Origin: DAISKN01 sp963716925
GTDB lineage: Bacteria; Acidobacteriota; Vicinamibacteria; Marinacidobacterales; SMYC01
Reading direction: 5' to 3'
NCBI GenBank assembly: GCA_963716925.1
Contig: CAVQUX010000006.1
Coordinates: forward strand, 1,178,001 to 1,242,000
DNA: 64,000 nt
The notes beneath the pieces were generated by a model. The model ran no database searches and was not told the DNA's origin. It worked only from the letters and a program-made list of their open reading frames with translations. Shown here one piece after another: positions 35,935-44,544 of the stretch. Each line of letters opens with the position of its first letter. Position 1 is the first letter of the stretch. A program made the position numbers and the translations under genes.

Positions 35935-37269
35935 TCAGTCGTATTCAGCGGCCTTGGACTTGGCCTTCTCCACCGACTCCGTATAGAGCATCACGTAGTG
36001 CCAGTAGAAGCCTGAGCCAAAGCCCCTATCATAGCCGGTACCGCCGCTCGCGACGCCTCCGCTCGGCGTCAGATCAATACTGTCGTTCTTCGCGTCTCCG
36101 TACACGATGACGTGGCGGTTGTTGCCTTTCATGTCACCGAGTTTCTTGTCATCCACATACGTATACAGAGCGGCCCCTTTGTAGACCCACTGCTTGGTAC
36201 CCTCAGGCCGAATCGCGATCTCCCAGAATCCACGAGGCTGGGCGTCGGCGGGCGCCACGACCGGATGCCAGGTCTCCAAACATTCGCCCTCACAGCCGCG
36301 GATACCGACGGTCTTCGCATTGTCGTAAGGTAAATAATAGCCGTCGCGGGTGCTTCGCCCGCCGTACTGCAGCTTGTACTGACCTTCCGTGTAGACCGTC
36401 AGGCCGCTTGCCGTGGTCATCACCGGACCATGGGTGATGGCCTTCGTGATCTGCACATCGCTCGGCATGTAGTGCTTCACGACCAAGGCCACTTGGGCCG
36501 AACTGTCAGCGAACATACCGTTGATATCCCCGGGCGAATAGTCTTCACGGTACGTGTAGAGGGGCCGGCCCTTGTATGCCCACTGCAGGGTATTGTCTTC
36601 CCGTTCCACGATGGTGAAGTCGCCCCTGGGAAGAGCGGCAGACGGTGCATACACAGGCCGCCAGTCATAGGGGTTCTTGGGGGCCGCGCTCAGGTGGTAC
36701 ATCACCGCGCCTGACTCTGTGTCAACAAGCCCGTAGCCGGCGGCGACTTCAAGGCTCCGCACCTTGATTCCGGCGGGGGCCGCGACAGCGGCTTCAGGAC
36801 GGAAGTCGACCTCTTTCCAGTAGACGCCTTTATCGGATTCCTTCGCCCCGACGATCTCGGCAATGGGCCGCGAGCCCTTGTACTGAAAGAGCGGCTGCCC
36901 CTGGTAGGCCCACTGTTTGATGCCGCCTTCACTATCGACGAGAGTCCAGACATCGTAGGCAACGGCTCCCGCGGGCGCAGCGAGCGGAGAAAACTCCTTG
37001 GCGCAGTCGCCGGCGCAATTCACCTTACCGGTCGCGTCAGCATTCACGGCAAAGAGAGGGTTGCCCTCCCCGTCACCAATCCGCCGATAGCCGAATCTCT
37101 GGGCGCCGTTAGAGACATCGACCATCGTCAACCCCGGGGGCGTCGAGTAGGGTACCTCGCCTGCATTCGGATTTGCCGCTGCTTGCGCGCCAGCGGACAG
37201 GCTCATGAGCGCAGAAAGAAGCGCCGCGAAGCCGTAACCAATGCGATGGTCAGCGTGTGGCGTCGGCAT
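35935..37269 (-). CDS. COG4315-type secreted repeat protein (PF03640 repeats)
   Basis: A 444-residue exported protein with a signal peptide (MPTPHADHRIGYGFAALLSA). At least four copies of the Yx(FWY)xxD-type repeat are visible: NPLFAVNADATGKVNCAGDC, QPLFQYKGSRPIAEIVG, RPLYTYREDYSPGDINGMF and AALYTYVDDKKLGDMKGNN, with partner segments of the type KQWVYKG. Cysteine pairs CAGDC and CEGEC recur where the family has CxGxC. The repeat's function is unknown. ATG 37269 is preceded by GGAG at 7 nt; a second ATG lies 24 nt upstream. It follows the DUF1552 gene closely in the four-gene cassette. Confidence 0.85.
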   Translation of the reverse strand: MPTPHADHRIGYGFAALLSALMSLSAGAQAAANPNAGEVPYSTPPGLTMVDVSNGAQRFGYRRIGDGEGNPLFAVNADATGKVNCAGDCAKEFSPLAAPAGAVAYDVWTLVDSEGGIKQWAYQGQPLFQYKGSRPIAEIVGAKESDKGVYWKEVDFRPEAAVAAPAGIKVRSLEVAAGYGLVDTESGAVMYHLSAAPKNPYDWRPVYAPSAALPRGDFTIVEREDNTLQWAYKGRPLYTYREDYSPGDINGMFADSSAQVALVVKHYMPSDVQITKAITHGPVMTTASGLTVYTEGQYKLQYGGRSTRDGYYLPYDNAKTVGIRGCEGECLETWHPVVAPADAQPRGFWEIAIRPEGTKQWVYKGAALYTYVDDKKLGDMKGNNRHVIVYGDAKNDSIDLTPSGGVASGGTGYDRGFGSGFYWHYVMLYTESVEKAKSKAAEYD

Positions 37270-37301
37270 CTGAGTGCTCCGGTTATGGACCATTAGGTTC
37301 T

Positions 37302-38666
37302 CTAGCCGGCCGTGGGCCCCAGGATTTCAGTGATGGAGCGTGTGGCCTGATTGGAGCCTTCGCCGAATGATCCAATGGCTACTCCCATCGCCTGCTGGAT
37401 CGTAAGCGTCATCCGCGTCGCCGGTTCGTTCGGGAGAGCGAGATGCATGCCTGTCTTCAACCGCCCGTCACCGTCCCCGAGCGTCATGGCCGGGAAACTG
37501 CGCAGCGAGTGCAGCCGCGGCGCTCCGTGATCGGTGAAGGCGTAGATCACCATTCGATCCAGCAAGGTCTTGTCGCCTTCCTGGATGCTGTCGAGCGTTG
37601 CCATGAAGTCGTGCAGCGCCTGCATGTAACGGCTCTCGAACGTGGCGCACTTCGGCTGGTAGCCCAACTCCTTATCGACAGGCTCCTCGTGGGTGTAGGT
37701 ATGATGGCTGATGGGATCGCCCTCGTGGCGCAGACCCGCCATGCCTTCCGAGATCGACAGGTTGACGACGCGGGTCTGTCCGCAGGCAAGCGCGTGAGCC
37801 ATCAGCCCGGCAAACAGGTCGTGGCGGCGCATGGCATCGGTGAGCAGGCTGGCCCGCTGCTCCTTTTCGGGCTCGGGCTGGCTAGGCTTCGTGCAGGCCG
37901 GAAGCGGTTCCGGTTTTTCCAGCTGGATTGCAAGCCTCTGCTCCAGTCCGCGCAGCGATGTGAAATAGTTGTCGAGCTTCTGCTTATCGGAAGCCCCCAA
38001 CTGACTCATCAGCTCCTTCCGCTCCTCGGTGATTGCCGAAAGCGCGCTGCGACGAACCATCACAGCCGGATCGGGCACGAACGTCGCACTATTGGGGTCC
38101 GTGAATTCCGGCCCGAAGATCCGCGTATAAAGAGCCAGCGGCGATACTTCGGATGGAACGCGTCCACCCTCCGGGCGGGAGCTCCATGAGGAACTCGGGT
38201 CGCCATCGCAGGTGACGTTGACGGAGCGGAAGCGGGTCCCGGATCCGATCACGCCGCCGATGACGTTGTCGATGCTGCCGATGTAGCCACGGCTGGCCGA
38301 GACCGTGCCGGTCAACTGCGCCTGGACCCCGGTGAAGTGGGTGTTGTTGGTTTGGCCGTCCAAATAGACGTTTGTGCCGCTGAAGAGGTTGATCTTCGAC
38401 TGAAACGGCTTCAACGCGCCAAGCGAATGGGGCAACTCATAGCTTGAACCGGTCGTCTTGGGGACCCAACTGCTGCTTTCCCCGAGACCCAATCCCCAGA
38501 ACCACGTACCGAAGCGCGGCGGGATCGGTCTGCCAGTCGCGGCAAAAGCCGTGCCGTTGGTGTTGAGCAGGCAGTCCAGGATCGGAAGCCCCACGTAGAC
38601 CGATGCACCGGCGATCATGCCGCGCAGTACCCGCCGGCGATCCAGCATCATCTCAGCGGCTCTCAT
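37302..38666 (-). CDS. DUF1552 protein with twin-arginine-like signal
   Basis: A 454-residue protein of the DUF1552 family, distantly related to DUF1501/alkaline-phosphatase-like folds. The N-terminus LDRRRVLRGMIAGASVYVGL is Tat-like. Family features are PPRFGTWFWGLGLGESSSW, LNLFSGTNV-type FSGTNVYLDGQTNNTHF, ACGQTRVVNLSISEGMAGLR, HHTYTHEEPVDKELG and the late MVIYAFTDHGAPRLHSL followed by PAMTLGDGDGRLKTG. A strong GGAGGAG site precedes the ATG. DUF1552 genes are typically paired with DUF1592-type cytochromes, as here (37-nt gap). Enzymatic activity is unknown. Confidence 0.9.
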   Translation of the reverse strand: MRAAEMMLDRRRVLRGMIAGASVYVGLPILDCLLNTNGTAFAATGRPIPPRFGTWFWGLGLGESSSWVPKTTGSSYELPHSLGALKPFQSKINLFSGTNVYLDGQTNNTHFTGVQAQLTGTVSASRGYIGSIDNVIGGVIGSGTRFRSVNVTCDGDPSSSWSSRPEGGRVPSEVSPLALYTRIFGPEFTDPNSATFVPDPAVMVRRSALSAITEERKELMSQLGASDKQKLDNYFTSLRGLEQRLAIQLEKPEPLPACTKPSQPEPEKEQRASLLTDAMRRHDLFAGLMAHALACGQTRVVNLSISEGMAGLRHEGDPISHHTYTHEEPVDKELGYQPKCATFESRYMQALHDFMATLDSIQEGDKTLLDRMVIYAFTDHGAPRLHSLRSFPAMTLGDGDGRLKTGMHLALPNEPATRMTLTIQQAMGVAIGSFGEGSNQATRSITEILGPTAG

Positions 38667-38703
38667 TTTGCTTCTCCTCCGAGCTGGCGTGTTTTTTCGA
38701 TTG

Positions 38704-40341
38704 TCACTCTGCGGGGGCCTCGTAGAACAGGTCGCTCAATGCAATCTGGCGCATCAATTCCATGAACTCATATCCGCTCTCTTGGAAGCGCTCGGTGACC
38801 TGAGCCCAGCGTGGATCGCCATTGGGTGGTAAGGCTGCCGTTCCATACTCGAACACGCGCTTCGCTACACAGGCGGGAACCGCCGGATCGTTCCTCAGAG
38901 CTTCGCCAAGCTCCCGCGCATTCTCGTACTTCACGCCGTTCAATTGCCCGCTGGTATCGATGGGGGCCCCGTTCTCCGTAGTTCGGAATTGGCCGGAGGA
39001 GTCGAAATTCTCCAGCGCCAGGCCGATGGGGTCGGTGATTCTGTGGCAACCCGCGCACATCGGAACGTTGGCATGGGCCGACAACCGCTCCCGTGCCGTC
39101 TTATAGTTTGGGTTGTCGGTCACCTGCACGAGGCTGAAATCCACGTTTGCCGGAGGTGGCGGCACCTTCTGGCACAGCAGGACCTCGCGCACCGCCTTCC
39201 CACGATCCGTCGGGGATGAGCGGCCCGAGGGTGAGTGAAGCGCGACAAAGCTCACCTGGGAAAGAATCCCCACCCGCGGATCGTTCTGGTCGAAGGTATA
39301 CGGCATCCAGCGATCCGGTTGCCCATTCTCAGTCGTATCGACGAGAGGTATGCCATAAAGAGCCGCCAGCGAACGGGTCATGAAGGTCTGGCGTGTCGTG
39401 AACAGATCACGATAGTCGCTCTGTTTCACGACCAACTGGTCGACAATGGTGCGCAGCGTTTGCTCCATCGAATCTTCTTTGGCCGTGCGGGTGAACTGCG
39501 GATAGAAGGTGGGATCCTTTGCCAGCGTCTCGTAGTCGCTGAACCTCAACATGTCGGAGAAAAAGGCCCGCACCGAACTCTCCACCCGCGGCGAGGAGAT
39601 CATGCGGTCGACTTGATGCGCCAAGCCCTCGGCGGTGTGCAATTCGCCGGCCTCAGCCGCGCGCAGCAACTCACCATCGGGCGCGGAGTTCCACAGGAAG
39701 AAGCTGAGAGCGCTGGCCTTGGAATACGCGGTCTGTCTTTGCTGACCCGGATGAGCCGGATCCGGCTCGACGAAGGTAAAGCGGAAAAGGAATTGGGGCG
39801 AAATCAGCATGGTCGAAAGGCTGGTCGACAGACCGGCGTAGAAGTCATTGACTCTCACGGCCGAATTTGCCGCCACCTGGACGAGCTCGCGAATCTCGCT
39901 CTCCTCCAGAGGACGCCGGTATAACGAGCGCCCCACCCCGGTAATGAACGTCCGCGTACAAGCATCATCGGGCTCGTTCACCGACTTCGGCTGACACGCG
40001 ATGAAGGTCGTTCTGTTGGCGGGATCGACGACCTGGCGGGCGATGCCGCGAGCGAGATCGTCGTACCGCTCGAGACCGGATTCGGTCACGCCGATTTTTC
40101 GCGCGCCGACCGCAAGCATACCCTCTTCGCGGATACCGGGTTCGAAGCGCCCGGTGAGCTGGATGGCGGGCCCGAAGATATCGAGGATCGATTGCCTATA
40201 CTGATCCTGGCTGAGCTGGACGGAAGCCGATGCCGCGTACGTGGCGGACGCCCCTTGCGCCTGCGCAGCCCCCGGCACGAGCACGAGACAGGTCATGAGA
40301 GCCGTGGCTTTCAGTACCGAAGCAAAACCACCTTTCTGCAT
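38704..40341 (-). CDS. DUF1592/DUF1588/DUF1585 c-type cytochrome-like protein
   Basis: A 545-residue exported protein (signal peptide LKATALMTCLVLVPGAAQAQ). Domains in order are DUF1595 (TRTFITGVGRSLYRRPLEES), DUF1592 (FYAGLSTSLSTMLISPQFLF, KASALSFFLWNSAPDGELL), DUF1588 (RVGILSQVSFVALHSPSGRS, GKAVREVLLCQKVPPPP) with one haem motif CAGCH in NVPMCAGCHRITDPIGLALE, and DUF1585 at the C-terminus. The N-terminal cytochrome domain (PSCyt1) found in planctomycete relatives is absent. It is presumably a periplasmic or surface redox protein; its substrate is unknown. Confidence 0.9.
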   Translation of the reverse strand: MQKGGFASVLKATALMTCLVLVPGAAQAQGASATYAASASVQLSQDQYRQSILDIFGPAIQLTGRFEPGIREEGMLAVGARKIGVTESGLERYDDLARGIARQVVDPANRTTFIACQPKSVNEPDDACTRTFITGVGRSLYRRPLEESEIRELVQVAANSAVRVNDFYAGLSTSLSTMLISPQFLFRFTFVEPDPAHPGQQRQTAYSKASALSFFLWNSAPDGELLRAAEAGELHTAEGLAHQVDRMISSPRVESSVRAFFSDMLRFSDYETLAKDPTFYPQFTRTAKEDSMEQTLRTIVDQLVVKQSDYRDLFTTRQTFMTRSLAALYGIPLVDTTENGQPDRWMPYTFDQNDPRVGILSQVSFVALHSPSGRSSPTDRGKAVREVLLCQKVPPPPANVDFSLVQVTDNPNYKTARERLSAHANVPMCAGCHRITDPIGLALENFDSSGQFRTTENGAPIDTSGQLNGVKYENARELGEALRNDPAVPACVAKRVFEYGTAALPPNGDPRWAQVTERFQESGYEFMELMRQIALSDLFYEAPAE

Positions 40342-40388
40342 CTCATCCTCTTGTCATTCGACCGCCGCAGGCGCGGCATCTCGCCATC

Positions 40389-41534
40389 TTACTTTGCGGC
40401 GCTCGCGCTCTTGCCCGCGACCGTCGTCTCCTTCGACGGCTCGACCGACACAGCAACAATCTTGTTGTCGACATTGGCCAGGTAGGCCGGCGTAGCCACG
40501 AGACGGAATGTTCCGGAAATGTATTGATTCTCGCCCGTCTTCGGATCGGGAAAAGCATCCGCCATCTTTTTGAGCGCGTGATAAATACCGATTGAGTCGG
40601 CACCATTCGCGGGACGGGCCGTGTGCATGTACGCGAAGTCTTTCCACTTCAGATAACCGCCCATGTAGCCGACGACCGTGCCATCGGCCTCCATGTTGAG
40701 CCGCATCTGGGCGTCACCGAGATTGATCTCTGCGTAAAATGGCATCTCCGACTCGAGGTAAATCTGCTCATGACGGCCGATCGTGATGAGGCCATCCTTC
40801 ATCTTGCCCTCGAGCACATTGTGCGAGCGCGAATTGGGATCGAGCACATAGGTGGCGCCGCTCAGGATGTTCCCGTTCGCATCCCGCAGGAGGTGCTGGG
40901 TCAAGCGGTCCAGCGTCACCACCACGTCCCCGTCCTTGGAGAGGTCATTGCCCTCGATAGAGAGGGCCCACCCCGGCGAGGTGTCGGTCAACGTATCCCA
41001 CGGCAAACCTTCCGGATAAGGCTTGGTCGGAGGAATGGCGCGGTAGGAGTCGGTGCAACCGATGGCACGCCACAGTTGGTTGTCCACCTTCTGATGGGTA
41101 TCTGGGTCTTCGAAGTCATTGGGCGACTCCTTGCCGTTCAAATCAAATCCGTAGCCGTACCTTCCGACGACAGTTTCCAGGTCGCGAGTCACAGCTTCGG
41201 GGTAATTGTAGACGCTCACCTGCTTGCCGTTGACGACGGCGCGATTGGTGGTCCTGACCCGAAGCTCCGAAGGCAGATTCTCTTTGGCCTTGGAAACGAT
41301 CTCGGTCGCTTCCGACTTCGAATAGCCGATGTCCACAAGATCCCGAATCAGGAGTTCGGTGTAACCGCCATTCCTATTTTGAGGGCAGTTCTCCGCAAAA
41401 TTTGTGCTGTGCGTCGCGGTCGCAAACCAGCCGATCACATAGCCGCGGGTCTCTGCCGCCGCGGGCATTGCGGCAACACTGAGGGACAGCGCTGCGAGCG
41501 CCGCGCCGTAACGAGAAGAGTTCTTGATCGCCAT
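40389..41534 (-). CDS. Secreted 381-residue protein of unknown function, first gene of the cassette
   Basis: A signal peptide (YGAALAALSLSVAAMPAAAE) precedes a protein I do not recognise. Features are a Cys-containing start (STNFAENCPQNRNGGYTELL), a second Cys in AIGCTDSYRAIPP, acidic central segments (GNDLSKDGDVVVTLDRLTQH, DANGNILSGATYVLD) and an AEINLGDAQMRLNMEADGTV region, suggesting a soluble beta-rich envelope protein. No haem motif is present. It is 47 nt upstream of the DUF1592 gene. GC is visibly lower than in the chromosomal flanks (many AAA, AAT, TTC codons), in line with transfer of the whole cassette. Confidence 0.75.
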   Translation of the reverse strand: MAIKNSSRYGAALAALSLSVAAMPAAAETRGYVIGWFATATHSTNFAENCPQNRNGGYTELLIRDLVDIGYSKSEATEIVSKAKENLPSELRVRTTNRAVVNGKQVSVYNYPEAVTRDLETVVGRYGYGFDLNGKESPNDFEDPDTHQKVDNQLWRAIGCTDSYRAIPPTKPYPEGLPWDTLTDTSPGWALSIEGNDLSKDGDVVVTLDRLTQHLLRDANGNILSGATYVLDPNSRSHNVLEGKMKDGLITIGRHEQIYLESEMPFYAEINLGDAQMRLNMEADGTVVGYMGGYLKWKDFAYMHTARPANGADSIGIYHALKKMADAFPDPKTGENQYISGTFRLVATPAYLANVDNKIVAVSVEPSKETTVAGKSASAAK

Positions 41535-41746
41535 GGTCTCCCGGTCCGTCTTACGCCGCTGCTGATACCACGCGCGGCATAATTATATACCGTGCGCCCG
41601 GGTTGGTCCCAGCCCGCCGAAATTTAGCTTCGCCACGGATCTGAGCGTTATTCTCCAATGAGCAGTGGTCCGAAGAACCCAGGCACGTCACTGTGGGTAC
41701 AGCGTGGAATCGTCGTATCTGCAAATGGTAGTCTTTACGAGGCGCC

Positions 41747-42214
41747 ATGAATCACGTCGCCCCGGACCTCGACCGACTGCTTACTGAGCTTGGGGATCTC
41801 GCCTTCTGGTTGTTCGTCATTTGGTTTTTGGGCTTGCTCACGGTGGGGATCGCGTTAACGATCGTTGAAGTGATCAGGTGGGTGCTCCGTCACATCGGCA
41901 TGCTCAAGGCTCCCTGCTATGAGCACGGGATTATCGCGTGCAATCCAAGACTAACCACCGTGGTGCTCTTTGGGATGGTGGTAGCGCGCCTTATTATTGA
42001 AGTCATTCGAGTGAAGACGGGCGCGGTACCATTCGGTGCGCCGAGCCCGATCTATTTGACCGGATGCCTTGCCGTGGCGAAAAACTCTATCGCCATTGAT
42101 TCGATCCTTGCCGTTGCCGCGGGATTCACGCCCGCTAGCCAACAGCGCATCGGCGTGGCCGTGGCATCGATGGCCGCGGTGTACGTTTTCCTGCCCGTCG
42201 TGATCGGCAGGTAG
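41747..42214 (+). CDS. Small multi-pass membrane protein, unrecognised
   Basis: A protein of 155 residues with about four hydrophobic segments (LAFWLFVIWFLGLLTVGIAL; LTTVVLFGMVVARLIIEVI; SIAIDSILAVAAGF; IGVAVASMAAVYVFLPVVIG). A short linker carries LRHIGMLKAPCYEHGIIACN with two cysteines. I know no family with this pattern. It is divergent from the four-gene cassette (212-nt gap) and shares its lower GC, so it probably arrived with it. The start ATG 41747 lacks a strong ribosome-binding site. Confidence 0.65.
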   Translation: MNHVAPDLDRLLTELGDLAFWLFVIWFLGLLTVGIALTIVEVIRWVLRHIGMLKAPCYEHGIIACNPRLTTVVLFGMVVARLIIEVIRVKTGAVPFGAPSPIYLTGCLAVAKNSIAIDSILAVAAGFTPASQQRIGVAVASMAAVYVFLPVVIGR

Positions 42215-42215
42215 C

Positions 42216-42310
42216 GTGTTTCAGGTCCTCGACCCGACAAACCACTCCCATGTCGCCGCCGCCCAGGCGATCGAGGATGCGGTAGTGGGAAATCGTGGTG
42301 CCGTTCCATG
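42216..42310 (-). pseudogene. N-terminal scrap of a serine/threonine protein kinase gene
   Basis: Minus-strand translation gives NGTTISHYRILDRLGGGDMG followed by VVCRVEDLKHAT, the glycine-rich loop and start of a Pkn-type kinase as seen in many Acidobacteriota proteins. It ends after about 30 codons, at the 3' end of the preceding membrane gene. No kinase body is present, so this is a fragment left by rearrangement. Confidence 0.7.
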
Positions 42311-42659
42311 GGGTCGGGTCCGTTGAATCGCGCAGAAACGAACAAAGTCGCTAATTCTCAGCGCGAGGGTACAGACCCAAGGGGAAGGTGCGTCCAGTTA
42401 CCCCCTACAAAGAATCTGGAGGTGTGTGAGAGATCGATCTCTTCTCCTCTCTCTCCCTCTCTATCCTCACACCACTAATTCCTTTAGAGGGGGCCTCCCC
42501 TTAGGGATTGCGGGTTGTGCGCGTCTTCAGTCTCTTCTCCTCTCTCCCTCTCTACTCCCACACACCTGATGGGCGTGGGAGGGTGGGTCGGGTACGCCGA
42601 TCAGATCGGACGGAGTCGGGAGTCGCCGTCAGACGACGAATCGTTTATTTGCGCGCGGG
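42311..42659. other. Gene-free stretch with two pyrimidine-rich repeats
   Basis: No coding sequence is apparent. Two similar CT-rich tracts lie at 42438-42474 and 42531-42566 (both open TCTCTTCTCC and end in CACACC). The first is preceded by GGTGTGTGAGAG (42421-42432), which is roughly complementary to the tract ends. Function unknown. Confidence 0.6.
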
Positions 42660-42715
42660 ACTGATAGGGAATTCTAACCGAGCGGGTTGCCGGAAACGGA
42701 GGGAACTTCCACTCG
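42660..42715 (+). repeat. Right copy of the direct repeat bracketing the island
   Basis: Matches 32409-32471 in the same orientation apart from a 7-nt deletion. In this copy the repeat runs in frame into the receptor-like C-terminal segment that follows, so this side is probably the source of the sequence. Confidence 0.85.
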
Positions 42716-42785
42716 CGGACCTTCATCGAGCCGCCGCAATCGATCCTGCACTTCGGGGTCAAGGTGAAGTCCTACCAGCCGATGG
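42664..42785 (+). pseudogene. C-terminal fragment resembling a TonB-dependent receptor
   Basis: One frame reads GILTERVAGNGGNFHSRTFI then EPPQSILHFGVKVK and runs on into the opposite-strand end of the gamma-glutamyltransferase gene. The pattern (RTFxEPPxxxxFGxKVxF) is that of the last strands of Oar/TonB-dependent receptors. The terminal Phe and stop have been lost. The call rests on a short stretch and is tentative. Confidence 0.4.
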
Positions 42786-44523
42786 CGTAGCCGTCGCGGC
42801 GCGGATCGGCGCCTCCCATCAGCACCCGGGTCCTGGGGTTGATGGCGATCCCCTGCGCTCCTCCGAAGGTCGGCGAGAAATCTCCCAGGAGCTCGACCTC
42901 GTGGCCCATGTTCTTGAGAGCTTCCACGGTCGAAAGAGGCAGCCGGCTCTCCGCGATCAGGCTCAGGCCTTCCATGCCGCGCATGCGCGGCGCATCGATG
43001 GCGTCCTGGATCTCCATGCGATGGTCGAGAACGTTCATGAGAATCTGGGGTACGGTCTCGACGATGCCGATGCCGCCGGGGCTCCCGATGGTCAGAACCG
43101 GCTCTCCGCCTTCGAGCACGATGGTGGGCATGATGGGGTAGGAAACGCGCTTTCCCGGCGCCACGTCGTTCGGAAGGCCCGGAGGGTCGTAGTCGAACCA
43201 GTACATGCCGTCCATCATCCACAGACCGGTGCCTTCCACCAGGACGTTCGATCCGAACATGTGGCCGAGCGACTGGGTGATGGCGACGACGTTTCCTTCC
43301 TTGTCGGCGACGGCGAGGTGCGTGGTGTGCTGCCCCTTGTCCGAGATCATGTCGGGCTTGGGCGGCTCGAAGGGGACTGCGCGCGCCGGGCTCATCTCTC
43401 TGCGCTTCTCGGTGATGTAGGCGTCCGAGAGCAGGCGCGAAACGGGAACGGGAACGAACCTGGGATCCGACGAGTACCGCATCCGGTCGAACTTCGCGAG
43501 GCGCACCGCCTCGGCGTAGAGGTGAAGGAACTTCGGTGAGTTGTGTCCGAGCGCCGCGACGTCATATCCCTCCATGAGGGCGAGCTTCATCAGGCCCGCG
43601 AACGAGCTCGCCGGAGGCGGCGCGGTCGCGATGCGGTAGCGGCCCCTGTACGTCAGGGATACGGGCTCCAGCCACTCCGGCTCGTACCCCGCGAGGTCCT
43701 CGAGAGTGATCAGCCCTCCGTGCCGCTCCATCTCCGCCACGATCGCCTTCGCGATGTCGCCTTTGTAGAAGACGTCCGGACCGCCGACGACGATCTTGCG
43801 GTAGGTGGCGGCGAGGTTCTTCTGCACCAGGATCTCCGAAGACCCGTACGGCTCCTTGCCTTCCTTGAGGAAGATCGCGGCGGCGCTCGGCGTGAACCCG
43901 GAGACGGGCTCGGGAATCCCGGTGAAGCCCTTGGCGAGCTCGAGGTCCTTGTTGTGATCCCGGAGCACCGTCGAAAGGAAAGCGGACACGGGAAACCCGT
44001 TCTCCGCGTAGTCGATCGCGGATTGGAAAACGTCCTTCGCCGGCAGCTTCCCGTACGTCCGATGAATCTCGAACCATCCGGCGAGGTTTCCGGGCACGGG
44101 GACGGACTTGATGCCGCGGCGCGAGCGCTGCCAGTCGGGAGCCCCCTGTCGATAGTCCGCGGGATTCGTGGCCTTCGGGGCCGTGCCGCCGAACTCGAGC
44201 ACGCGCACTTCCCTGGTCTCGGCGACGTAGAGGATCGCCGTTCCGAGCCCCGCCATTCCCGACATCATGGGCTCGACCACGTTCAAGGTGGAGGCGACGG
44301 CGATCGCGGCGTCGAAGGCGTTGCCGCCCTTCTTCAGTACGTCGACGCCGGCTTGACTGGCGAGGGGATGCGCCGATACCACCATCCCGTTTCGTGCCAT
44401 CACCGTCGGGCGGGTCCGGGCGAGACCGGGCCACGGCGGCTCCGGTTGCTGAACGGAATGAGATCTCGCGGCCGAGAAGACGAAAGCGAAGGCCAGAAGC
44501 CCGATCGCGGGTTGGTGTCGCAT
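42772..44523 (-). CDS. ggt: Gamma-glutamyltransferase (exported)
   Basis: A 583-residue proenzyme that self-cleaves and hydrolyses or transfers gamma-glutamyl groups of glutathione-type compounds in the periplasm. A signal peptide (AIGLLAFAFVFSAARS) is followed by the large subunit (SAHPLASQAGVDVLKKGGNA, ATNPADYRQG) and the cleavage site DKGQHTTHLAVADKEGNVVA, where Thr400 becomes the N-terminal nucleophile of the small subunit. PIMPTIVLEGGEPVLTIGSP carries the oxyanion segment. It is the intact counterpart of the fragment at 32041-32146. It is followed upstream by a run of minus-strand genes from 44545 to 51240. Confidence 0.92.
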   Translation of the reverse strand: MRHQPAIGLLAFAFVFSAARSHSVQQPEPPWPGLARTRPTVMARNGMVVSAHPLASQAGVDVLKKGGNAFDAAIAVASTLNVVEPMMSGMAGLGTAILYVAETREVRVLEFGGTAPKATNPADYRQGAPDWQRSRRGIKSVPVPGNLAGWFEIHRTYGKLPAKDVFQSAIDYAENGFPVSAFLSTVLRDHNKDLELAKGFTGIPEPVSGFTPSAAAIFLKEGKEPYGSSEILVQKNLAATYRKIVVGGPDVFYKGDIAKAIVAEMERHGGLITLEDLAGYEPEWLEPVSLTYRGRYRIATAPPPASSFAGLMKLALMEGYDVAALGHNSPKFLHLYAEAVRLAKFDRMRYSSDPRFVPVPVSRLLSDAYITEKRREMSPARAVPFEPPKPDMISDKGQHTTHLAVADKEGNVVAITQSLGHMFGSNVLVEGTGLWMMDGMYWFDYDPPGLPNDVAPGKRVSYPIMPTIVLEGGEPVLTIGSPGGIGIVETVPQILMNVLDHRMEIQDAIDAPRMRGMEGLSLIAESRLPLSTVEALKNMGHEVELLGDFSPTFGGAQGIAINPRTRVLMGGADPRRDGYAIGW

Positions 44524-44544
44524 GGGACCGTTCCTTTCCGAAAC

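Noticed and set aside
42438..42566. CT-rich tracts as a CRISPR-like or satellite array
   Set aside because: Only two copies, imperfect, without unique spacers.
32409..42715. Treating the direct repeats as att sites of an integrative element
   Set aside because: No integrase or tRNA gene is present, and the right copy is part of a coding-like segment, so a duplicated gene fragment explains them better.
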